A DNA stretch of 26,884 nucleotides from an uncultured Bacilli bacterium (GTDB taxonomy: Bacteria > Bacillota_I > Bacilli_A > RF39 > UBA660), in the NCBI GenBank assembly GCA_910580135.1, contig CAJTXC010000007.1:1-26884 (forward strand). The letters run 5' to 3'. A program made the translations under genes and the position numbers. A model generated the notes under the pieces. It did not search any database and had not been told where the DNA came from. It worked only from the letters and a program-made list of their open reading frames with translations. This document shows, one piece after another, positions 21,027 through 26,884 of this stretch; positions within the stretch are counted from its first letter, which is position 1; the number at the start of each line of letters is the position of its first letter.

Positions 21027-22224
21027 AATCTATATATTTCTTATTTATAATAAGTGTTATTACACAGTTTTTAAGAAAGTCATTTGTCATTATTAAGCGG
21101 CCTTTATACTTGCCAGATTCTCCAAAACTATTATCAACTTTAAAATGCTTAACTTCTTTATCTTTTACTAAAGCACCTGTTATACACATTGCATGATCAT
21201 AGTTTATCATATCTAACTGTAACTTATAATTATTTGGTATATTTCTAATCTGTAATAATTCATTATAGTTAAATATATTGTTATCTAGTATGTTTGAATC
21301 GTAGTCTAAAGTTTTTGATTCTTCGGCAGAAAACCAAACTCCAATGCCATCCTTAAGTTGATTAATAACTGCGTTTTCTATTTTTTCAGGACTAAGAGTT
21401 ATTATTTCTTCGTTATCTTTTAAGTAAACACTTGGTATAAACGAATAACTATTTTCTAATATTTTTTTATCGTATTGGGTAACTGTAACATACTCATCTA
21501 AGCTAGTCTTTAAATATGCATTTCTAAATTGTAGAGGTGTCAAAACTTCATTTTTATACTTGAAACTAGTAGGAGGGTTACCTAATACTTTTGATAAGAA
21601 TATATATGCTTCATTAATTAAGATACGCTTAATTGCATCATCATTTTCACCATTTCTTCCTATTAAAACAATGGCATCTGATTTAACTTTATCTTTTAAA
21701 AGTTCAATGGTTAAATTAGCATCATAATTTTCACTTACTTCAGGCATATATTTAGTAGGTACCATACCATATTTATTAATTATTTTTTTACAAAAGTTAA
21801 ATGTTCCAAATACTCCAATATATTTATTAGCTTTTCTATTTATCATATCTAAAGTTATATCATTTTCTTTTAATAGTTCATTATAAAAAGTATTTACCTT
21901 TTCTAACTTATCATAAAAGTCTATGTATGTTGCAGATAAATCTAAATCTCTAGTATTAATACTACCATCTTTTTTCATAATACTTTTTATCATTCTTAAA
22001 AAAGCATAAATATTATATTCGCAGCTATCTTTTTGATCATATATTTTAATTTCCGGTATTTGAATGTTGAATCTATATTTTTGTTTTTCTTCTAGCTCTT
22101 TATTGATGCTAGCTTTTTTTAAACCGTTTTCATGAATGTTTTTTTCTATACTAACATTTTCTTTGTTATTCAAGTATTCTTCTTGAAATTTAGATATTTC
22201 CCCTAATTTAATCTCTTTACTCAT
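21025..22224 (-). CDS. Aminopeptidase C/bleomycin hydrolase homologue lacking the catalytic Cys
   Basis: Peptidase C1B (PepC) architecture over 399 aa: 'KYGMVPTKYMPEVSENYD' (PepC: GxVPxxxMPET), 'GVWFSAEESKTLD', 'MINYDHAMCITG' with the active-site His344, and 'FKVDNSFGESGKYKGRL' with Asn365. At the site of the nucleophile the family has QKSSGRCWxFA; here it reads 'QKDSCEYNIYAF'. Aligned without gaps, the catalytic Cys is Tyr70 and the following Trp is Asn. A Cys is present two positions earlier (C68) but off register. Gln64, His and Asn of the active site are kept. It is probably a pseudoenzyme, or uses altered chemistry. The start is ATG 22224 after GGTGAT; a TTG start at 22251 would overlap the promoter. 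It is short compared with PepC (about 440-450). Confidence 0.85.
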   Translation of the reverse strand: MSKEIKLGEISKFQEEYLNNKENVSIEKNIHENGLKKASINKELEEKQKYRFNIQIPEIKIYDQKDSCEYNIYAFLRMIKSIMKKDGSINTRDLDLSATYIDFYDKLEKVNTFYNELLKENDITLDMINRKANKYIGVFGTFNFCKKIINKYGMVPTKYMPEVSENYDANLTIELLKDKVKSDAIVLIGRNGENDDAIKRILINEAYIFLSKVLGNPPTSFKYKNEVLTPLQFRNAYLKTSLDEYVTVTQYDKKILENSYSFIPSVYLKDNEEIITLSPEKIENAVINQLKDGIGVWFSAEESKTLDYDSNILDNNIFNYNELLQIRNIPNNYKLQLDMINYDHAMCITGALVKDKEVKHFKVDNSFGESGKYKGRLIMTNDFLKNCVITLIINKKYID

Positions 22225-22239
22225 AGTATCACCATATAC

Positions 22240-22245
22240 ATTATA
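22240..22245 (-). promoter_or_regulatory. -10 box of the PepC-like gene
   Basis: Minus-strand TATAAT; predicted +1 at 22233 is the first G of GGTGAT, giving a 9-nt leader. Confidence 0.6.
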
Positions 22246-22281
22246 CAACAAAATCCGAGTATTTAAAAAATATAATTAGTA

Positions 22282-22290
22282 TGATATAAT
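22282..22290 (+). promoter_or_regulatory. Extended -10 promoter before the leader terminator
   Basis: TGATATAAT, predicted +1 at about 22297. It shares 19 bp with the promoter at 20078. A second TATAAT lies at 22271-22276. Confidence 0.6.
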
Positions 22291-22306
22291 AAAACTAATT
22301 AAAGGG

Positions 22307-22341
22307 CTAGTACAGACTTTAAAGTTTGTATTAGTTTTTTT
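22307..22341 (+). terminator. Intrinsic terminator inside the leader of the Cys-rich surface-protein gene
   Basis: A 12-bp stem (CTAGTACAGACT / AGTTTGTATTAG, two G-U) with a TTAA loop and seven T residues. It lies between the promoter at 22282 and the GTG start at 22360, so it either attenuates the gene or ends a roughly 45-nt small RNA. Confidence 0.7.
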
Positions 22342-22359
22342 ATTAAAGGAGTAAGAGTA

Positions 22360-23160
22360 GTGAAAAAAGTAGTAATTATTTTATTAATATCAATAACAAT
22401 GTTTATTGGTATGCAAGAGGTGTCAGCGGGTAGAGGTTGTTGCTCACACCATGGTGGACAAGCATATTGTAGTAATGGAAGATGGGTGTGTGGAGATGGT
22501 ACCTATAGCTCTACTTGTACATGTAGTGGTGGCTCTTCTAGTAGTTCAAGTGGTTCTAGAAGCTATAACACAACAACCAGAAGGACAACCACTATAAGAC
22601 AAGTTTATGGTTGTATGGATAAAACAGCAATAAACTATAGTTATAGTGCAAACGTATCAGATGGTAGCTGCCAGTATGAAAAAACAGAAACCATAAAGCG
22701 TAGTATTTATTATAGTACTGAAACAAAAGGCTCTTTAACTAGTGGGGAAAAAGAAGTTATCAGAGAAGGAAAAAATGGTGAAGAAGAAGTAACCATAAAG
22801 AAAATAGTAAATGAAAACGGTACTGAAGTTTCAAGTGAAACAATCAATGAAACTGTTATTGTAGAACCAGTAAATGAAATAATTGAGTATCATGCTAAAG
22901 CAACTAATGACGAAACCTCTACAAAAAAAGAAGAAAAAGAAAGTAATCCACTATTAGTAATAACAATAATTTTGTTAATAATAAATATATATTATGGTTA
23001 TAAGAATAAAGATGCAAACTTATTAATAAACAAAATAAAACGGGTTAATTCTGGAATTAAATATATTTTATATTTCTTCTACTTTATATTTATAATTCCA
23101 GTTTTTATAGATATTGTATTGGTAATAATAGATTTATCTAAGAAAAATAAACAAAGTTAA
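22360..23160 (+). CDS. Cys-rich surface protein with CCSHHGG and GCxDxxAxNY modules, two TM helices
   Basis: Signal peptide (1-23, 'QEVSAGRG'). Residues 25-55 are a compact Cys-rich module, 'GRGCCSHHGGQAYC' to 'CTC' (C27, C28, C37, C44, C53, C55), of the widespread CCSHHGG type that is often paired with secreted domains. A Ser/Thr linker follows, then 'GCMDKTAINYSYSANVSDGS' (C85, C104), a short repeat-type module seen in many secreted proteins as GCxDxxAxNYxxxANxxDGSC. Two membrane helices (about 198-213 and 235-258) end the protein. Function unknown; an exposed, disulfide-stabilised protein is likely. The start is GTG 22360 with AAAGGAG upstream; an internal terminator precedes it. Confidence 0.7.
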   Translation: MKKVVIILLISITMFIGMQEVSAGRGCCSHHGGQAYCSNGRWVCGDGTYSSTCTCSGGSSSSSSGSRSYNTTTRRTTTIRQVYGCMDKTAINYSYSANVSDGSCQYEKTETIKRSIYYSTETKGSLTSGEKEVIREGKNGEEEVTIKKIVNENGTEVSSETINETVIVEPVNEIIEYHAKATNDETSTKKEEKESNPLLVITIILLIINIYYGYKNKDANLLINKIKRVNSGIKYILYFFYFIFIIPVFIDIVLVIIDLSKKNKQS

Positions 23161-23186
23161 AACTTGCTTTTTAAAGTAAGTTTTTT
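23161..23186 (+). terminator. Terminator after the Cys-rich surface protein
   Basis: AACTTGCTT / AAGTAAGTT (one G-U), 4-nt loop, T-run 23181-23186; the ylmH -10 follows within 8 nt. Confidence 0.75.
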
Positions 23187-23190
23187 ATTA

Positions 23191-23199
23191 TGATATAAT
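23191..23199 (+). promoter_or_regulatory. Extended -10 promoter of ylmH
   Basis: TGATATAAT; predicted +1 at 23206 is the first base of GGTGA, and ATG 23217 lies 6 nt after it: an 11-nt leader. Confidence 0.65.
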
Positions 23200-23216
23200 G
23201 TAATTGGTGAATACTT

Positions 23217-23909
23217 ATGAAATCTGATATTTATAAAATTAATAATACTGTGGAAAAAATTAAAAGTGGTAAAAATACCCTTTTTCTAGACGGAAGAGAA
23301 CTTAAGTTAGTAACAGCAAAACTAAAAAAACAAGAATATAACATATATTATCCATATAAAGATAGTGAAAAAGTAATGTTATACACAGGAAAAGTTCCAA
23401 ATATTAAACTTTTTAAAATTTATACTGTGGAAAAACTAAGACATCAGGATATACTAGGTAGTTTATTTGCACTTAACATAGATTCTTCTTGCTTTGGAGA
23501 TATTGTTTTATATAATGAAAACTATTATGTGTTTGTGACTGTTGAAATGTCTTCATACGTAAAAGATAATTTAAAACTAATTGGTAAAAGTAAAGTTACT
23601 TTAGAAGAAGTAAATTTAGATACTTTAGATGATTACGAAAGAGCGTATGAAGAACATGAAATAATAATATCAAGTCTTAGAATAGATAATGTAGTTTCGT
23701 CTATAATTAATTCATCCAGAAGTAAAGCAATGGATAAGATAAAAAATAAAGAAGTAATAATTAATTATGAAGTAATTAATAGAAACTCTTACGTACTTAA
23801 AGAAAATGATATATTTAGTATAAGAAAATATGGTAAGTATAAATTTGTTGGAATAATAAAAAGTACTAAAAAGAATAATTACATTGTTAAATATTTAAAA
23901 TATCTGTAA
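23217..23909 (+). CDS. ylmH: YlmH-type RNA-binding protein with S4 domain
   Basis: 230 aa. The central block 'HQDILGSLFALNIDSSCFGDIVL' (76-98) matches the conserved YlmH segment (HRDxLGSLlxLGIxRxxxGDI), and the C-terminal part (about 158-215, 'SSRSKAMDKIKNKEVIINY', 'LKENDIFSIRKYGKYKF') is an S4 RNA-binding domain. In Firmicutes YlmH sits near division genes and has been linked to ribosome-associated quality control of peptidyl-tRNA on 50S subunits. Here it is separate from a dcw cluster and transcribed alone. It is somewhat shorter than the usual roughly 257 aa, mostly in the N-terminal domain. Confidence 0.85.
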   Translation: MKSDIYKINNTVEKIKSGKNTLFLDGRELKLVTAKLKKQEYNIYYPYKDSEKVMLYTGKVPNIKLFKIYTVEKLRHQDILGSLFALNIDSSCFGDIVLYNENYYVFVTVEMSSYVKDNLKLIGKSKVTLEEVNLDTLDDYERAYEEHEIIISSLRIDNVVSSIINSSRSKAMDKIKNKEVIINYEVINRNSYVLKENDIFSIRKYGKYKFVGIIKSTKKNNYIVKYLKYL

Positions 23910-23934
23910 TATATCTTTTTTAAGAAAAAGATAG

Positions 23935-23940
23935 TATAAT
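23935..23940 (+). promoter_or_regulatory. -10 box of the class II fic gene
   Basis: TATAAT, next to an A/T hairpin (23912-23920 with 23925-23933). Predicted +1 at about 23947, 23 nt before the TTG start. Confidence 0.5.
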
Positions 23941-23969
23941 TTATATATAAATTAAGTGGGTGATGGTAA

Positions 23970-24704
23970 TTGAATATAAAAATATTAAAAGATACTTTAA
24001 TAAATGAAAAAAATAATAAAGTTAAAGGCGGTATATATCATACTTCACAAATTACTTTTGCATATAATTCTAATAAAATTGAGGGAAGTAGATTAACAGA
24101 AGAACAAACTAAAGAAATTTTTGAAAATAGTTCTTATGTTGTGGAAAATGATGGATTAGTAATAGAAGATGATTTAATAGAAACCAAAAACCATTTTAAA
24201 TTATTTGATTATGTTATTGATAATATTGATGAACCATTATTAAAAGAAATGCTTATAAAAATGAATGTTATGTTAAAGAAAAACACCACTGATGAATCTA
24301 ATCCAAAATATAACGTTGGTGGTTTTAAAACAGTTCCTAATATAATAGGAACAATGAACGTAATTAATACTTCTAAACCAAAAGACGTTGAAGGCGATAT
24401 AGAAAAGTTACTTAGTTGGTATAATTATAAAAATGTAATTACCATAGAAGATATAATAGAATTTCATGTTAGATTTGAAAGAATCCACCCTTTTGGTGAT
24501 GGAAATGGCCGAGTAGGAAGATTAATCATGTTTAAAGAGTGTTTAAAAAATAATATTTTTCCATTTATAATTTTGGACCAAAACAAATCCTTTTATATCA
24601 GAGGATTACAAGAATATGATAGAGATTCTAGATATTTAATTGATACTTGCTTGGATGCAGAAGATACATATCAAAACATGTGTAAAATATTAATTGATGA
24701 ATAA
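23970..24704 (+). CDS. Fic family protein, class II (N-terminal inhibitory motif)
   Basis: Fic AMP-transferase with catalytic loop 'HPFGDGNGRVGR' (H173, D177, GNGR 178-181). The inhibitory (S/T)xxxE(G/N) motif is at the N-terminal side: 'SNKIEG' (S34, E38, G39), which places it in class II. The flap region 'GTMNVINTSKPKDV' and a C-terminal helix are present. It differs from the first Fic protein (2700-3239) in class and length (244 against 179 aa), so it is not a recent duplicate. The start is TTG 23970, with GGGTGA 6 nt upstream; the nearby ATG is out of frame and quickly stops. pnuC follows after 15 nt, then patB and an NTF2-like gene, apparently one operon. Confidence 0.9.
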   Translation: MNIKILKDTLINEKNNKVKGGIYHTSQITFAYNSNKIEGSRLTEEQTKEIFENSSYVVENDGLVIEDDLIETKNHFKLFDYVIDNIDEPLLKEMLIKMNVMLKKNTTDESNPKYNVGGFKTVPNIIGTMNVINTSKPKDVEGDIEKLLSWYNYKNVITIEDIIEFHVRFERIHPFGDGNGRVGRLIMFKECLKNNIFPFIILDQNKSFYIRGLQEYDRDSRYLIDTCLDAEDTYQNMCKILIDE

Positions 24705-24719
24705 TTAGGAGTGATTAAT

Positions 24720-25394
24720 ATGAAAATAAATAAAAGAAATTGGATAGTAATTATATTAAGTTTTGTGTTTTCAGCCGTATTAGGAATATTAAGTCATGAC
24801 TTAATAATTGGTGGACTAATATTATTTACAAGTATTATGAATTCTTATCTTGCTAGTATTGGAAAAAAAGCAAATTACATCACAGGTTTTATCAGCTGTT
24901 TATTAACAGGATACGTTTCCTTAAAAAATAATTTATACGGACTATTTTTCTTCTATATATTTATATTTGCACCATTTCAAATATATGGTTTTATTAATTG
25001 GAAAAATAATGAAGATGAAAATAGTAATGTAATAGTAAGAGGCTTTACTTTAAAAAATAGTATTATGATAATTCTTTCTTGTATTATTGGTAGTTTTGTT
25101 TTAGGATATTTACTTACCTTAATACCAAATCAAAATTTAGCATTTCTAGATGCATCTTCTAATTGCATTAACTTATGTGGAGTAATACTTATGATTTTAA
25201 GATTTAAAGAATCATGGTGGGTATGGCTTTTTAATAACATTATAGATTTAATTATATGGATAATAATGTTGGTTAATAATGGACCTAGTTCTTGGATGAT
25301 GCTTTTATCATCACTAGCATATTTATTAATAAATATTTATGGAATAATAAAATGGAGTATAGAAGCTAAAAAAAATAAATCTAATAAGGAGTAG
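24720..25394 (+). CDS. pnuC: PnuC-type nicotinamide riboside/vitamin transporter
   Basis: About seven membrane helices over 224 aa, with the PnuC markers 'PFQIYGFINWKN' after helix 4 and 'ESWWVWLFNNIIDLIIW' in the C-terminal half, ending in a short basic tail. PnuC imports nicotinamide riboside as an NAD precursor; relatives import thiamine or riboflavin, and I cannot choose among these by eye. The start is ATG 24720, which follows AGGAGTG; the GTG at 24711 belongs to that Shine-Dalgarno. It lies between fic and patB, spaced 15 and 5 nt, so it is co-transcribed with them. Confidence 0.85.
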   Translation: MKINKRNWIVIILSFVFSAVLGILSHDLIIGGLILFTSIMNSYLASIGKKANYITGFISCLLTGYVSLKNNLYGLFFFYIFIFAPFQIYGFINWKNNEDENSNVIVRGFTLKNSIMIILSCIIGSFVLGYLLTLIPNQNLAFLDASSNCINLCGVILMILRFKESWWVWLFNNIIDLIIWIIMLVNNGPSSWMMLLSSLAYLLINIYGIIKWSIEAKKNKSNKE

Positions 25395-25399
25395 GTGTT

Positions 25400-26566
25400 A
25401 TGAACTTTAATAAAGAGACAAATAGATATTGTACTAATAGTTTAAAATATGATTTTAAGAAAGCTAAAAATAAACCAGAAGACGTTTTCCCAATGTGGGT
25501 TGCAGATATGGATTTTAAGTGCCCTAAAGAAGTTATAAAAGAAATGAATAAAAGGATAAAACATGGAATATTTGGATACTCGCAAAGTAATCAAGAATAT
25601 TTTAAATCAGTTTATAATTGGTATAAGAAAAACTTTAATGTTATTTTAAAAGAAGAATGGCTTATTAAAACTCCTGGAGTTGTTTTTGCACTTGCAACGG
25701 CGGTTAAGATTTTAACTAAAGAAAAAGATTATGTATTAATTAATAATCCAGTATATTATCCTTTTTCTGAAGTGGTAATTGATAATAATAGAAAAGTAAT
25801 AAGTAGTAATTTGGTTTTAGAAAATGGTAAATATCATACCAACTTTGATGATATGGAAAAAAAGATAAAAAAATATAAAATAAAGTTATATCTTTTATGT
25901 TCACCTCACAATCCAGTAGGTAGGGTATGGAAAAAAGAAGAGTTAGATAAAATTATAGAAATATGTAAAAGAAATAAAGTCTTTATAGTTTCAGATGAAA
26001 TACATAGTGATTTTATATGGAATGGTAAACATAGGTGTTTATTAAAGTACAAAGATTATTTAGATAACATGATAGTTTGTACAGCACCTAGTAAAACTTT
26101 TAATTTGGCAGGACTTCAAGTATCAAATATTTTCATTCCTAATAAAAAGGTAAGAGATGATTTTCAAAATGAAATATGGAAAACAGGTTACAGTCTTATA
26201 AATACTATGGGAATTGTAGCTTGCAAGGTAGCTTATGATAGTGGATATTCTTGGTTAGAAAATTTAAGAAAATACCTTAAAGACAATATCGATTTTGTAG
26301 ATAACTTTTTAAAGGAACATTTACCAAAGGTTAAACTAATATATCCAGAAGGAACTTATTTGCTTTGGTTAGATTTTAGAGAATTAAAGCTTACTGATGA
26401 AGAAATAAATAAAATTATGTTAAATGATGCAAAACTATGGCTTGATAGTGGTACTATGTTTGGTAAGACAGGTAAAGGGTTCCAAAGATTAAATATAGCT
26501 CTTCCAAGGAAAAAATTAAAATGGGCTTTGGAACAAATCGAAAGGGCTTTTAAAGATGAAAAATAA
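25400..26566 (+). CDS. MalY/PatB-type pyridoxal-phosphate C-S lyase (cystathionine beta-lyase)
   Basis: Fold-type I aminotransferase-like enzyme, 388 aa. The MalY/PatB signature 'FPMWVADMDFKCP' (30-42) is present, followed by 'GIFGYS', the substrate/PLP loop 'SPHNPVGRVW' (N171), 'VSDEIHSDF' (D199, pairing with the PLP nitrogen) and the Schiff-base lysine K232 in 'APSKTFNLAGLQ'. The family cleaves cystathionine or cysteine conjugates to pyruvate, ammonia and a thiol. The start is ATG after AAGGAGTAGGTGTT. The 3' end overlaps the next gene by 11 nt. It is the third gene of the fic-pnuC-patB operon. Confidence 0.93.
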   Translation: MNFNKETNRYCTNSLKYDFKKAKNKPEDVFPMWVADMDFKCPKEVIKEMNKRIKHGIFGYSQSNQEYFKSVYNWYKKNFNVILKEEWLIKTPGVVFALATAVKILTKEKDYVLINNPVYYPFSEVVIDNNRKVISSNLVLENGKYHTNFDDMEKKIKKYKIKLYLLCSPHNPVGRVWKKEELDKIIEICKRNKVFIVSDEIHSDFIWNGKHRCLLKYKDYLDNMIVCTAPSKTFNLAGLQVSNIFIPNKKVRDDFQNEIWKTGYSLINTMGIVACKVAYDSGYSWLENLRKYLKDNIDFVDNFLKEHLPKVKLIYPEGTYLLWLDFRELKLTDEEINKIMLNDAKLWLDSGTMFGKTGKGFQRLNIALPRKKLKWALEQIERAFKDEK

Positions 26567-26879
26567 TTGGTGCGAAAAATTAAAACAATATTGGATACAA
26601 AAAGATATTCCAAATATTCTTGACTTATTTGATGAAAACGTGGAATATTATGAAACTCCATTTCAAAAAGTTTCTGATTTGAAATTAGTTTGGAAAGATA
26701 TTGAATCACAAAATTTAGATTCTTTAGAATATAAAATAATAGGAGAAAAGGATAATGTAGTTGTTGCAAATTACATTATGAATGACAATGGAACAATAGT
26801 TGATATGATATATGAAATAGAACTAAATGAGAAAGGTAAATGTACTTATTTCAAACAATGGTATATGATTGATAAATAA
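26556..26879 (+). CDS. NTF2/SnoaL-like domain protein
   Basis: 107 aa with the layout of a small NTF2-like cone fold: helical 'WCEKLKQYWIQKDIPNILDLF', then 'ENVEYYETPF' and strands 'NVVVANYIM', 'MIYEIELNEKGKCTYFKQW'. Such domains are ligand-binding or small enzymes; the function is not readable. The ATG overlaps the end of patB by 11 nt, so translation is coupled. It ends 5 nt before the window edge. Confidence 0.75.
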   Translation: MKNNWCEKLKQYWIQKDIPNILDLFDENVEYYETPFQKVSDLKLVWKDIESQNLDSLEYKIIGEKDNVVVANYIMNDNGTIVDMIYEIELNEKGKCTYFKQWYMIDK

Positions 26880-26884
26880 AAAGA

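Noticed and set aside
22406..22597. Alternative Val/His-rich reading frame inside the Cys-rich surface protein gene
   Set aside because: It has no ribosome site, and the main frame has a signal peptide and known modules.
24711..24713. GTG as start of pnuC
   Set aside because: It belongs to the AGGAGTG Shine-Dalgarno; ATG 24720 is the better start.
1..26884. Mycoplasma-type code with UGA as Trp
   Set aside because: All recognisable genes are intact under the standard code and tRNA-Trp has a CCA anticodon.
1..26884. CRISPR array, insertion sequence or prophage
   Set aside because: No regularly spaced direct repeats, transposase or integrase-like proteins, or phage structural genes were seen; the DUF1016 nuclease alone is not enough.

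Overview
The window reads as a chromosome segment of an AT-rich Gram-positive-type bacterium. It is most likely an uncultured, reduced-genome lineage of the class Bacilli (RF39/Erysipelotrichales-like gut lineages are my best guess; this is inference). Supporting observations are a CIRCE operator in front of clpB, YlmH, RsmI and a MalY/PatB-type C-S lyase, cell-wall genes (ddl and a VanY-type carboxypeptidase) that exclude a wall-less mollicute, many single-pass surface proteins, and two tRNA genes with encoded CCA ends. Translation uses the standard code: tRNA-Trp has a CCA anticodon and every recognisable gene is intact without reading TGA as Trp. All 29 stop codons are TAA (23) or TAG (6), with no TGA.

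Layout. Positions 1-2554 hold a 5'-truncated HExxH metallopeptidase-like gene, then a histidine phosphatase tightly coupled to a possible ADP-ribosyltransferase-like protein. Positions 2555-7668 hold a class III-like Fic protein (-), tRNA-Trp (-), a ferritin-like protein (+), a VanY carboxypeptidase (-), MgtC (-), a polyprenyl diphosphate synthase (+) and a DUF1016/YhcG-type nuclease (-). Positions 7750-13555 hold a CIRCE-controlled clpB lacking the N-domain, a kinase-fold protein coupled to a thioredoxin-CcdA fusion, and rsmI. Positions 13574-16841 hold an orphan gene (-), a three-TM small protein, a membrane-anchored nucleotidyltransferase-like protein, a DinB-type polymerase and a short zinc-ribbon gene (16665-16841). 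Positions 16978-20978 hold tRNA-His, a GNAT acetyltransferase, a cohesin/cadherin-like surface protein, ddl and a YkgJ-type Cys-cluster protein. Positions 21025-26879 hold a PepC homologue without its catalytic Cys (-), a Cys-rich surface protein, YlmH, a class II Fic protein, PnuC, a PatB/MalY C-S lyase and an NTF2-like protein.

Genome style. Most genes are single transcription units of a stereotyped form: an intrinsic terminator of the previous gene, then directly an extended -10 box (TGnTATAAT), a Shine-Dalgarno sequence (usually GAGGTG or GGTGA) beginning at the predicted transcription start, about 6 nt, and the start codon. In ten genes the distance from the first base of the -10 to the start codon is 20-26 nt. 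This rule resolves several starts: apparent GTG starts of fic, clpB, pnuC and ddl lie inside the Shine-Dalgarno. For ddl it points to an ATT start codon.

I do not see a clear defence island, prophage, IS element or CRISPR array. The most unusual features are the ultra-short leaders, the ATT-start ddl whose Shine-Dalgarno lies in the 3' arm of the preceding terminator, the catalytically disarmed PepC, a tRNA-His whose predicted transcription start coincides with its mature G-1 end, and a 5' UTR able to pair with the Shine-Dalgarno of the zinc-ribbon gene.
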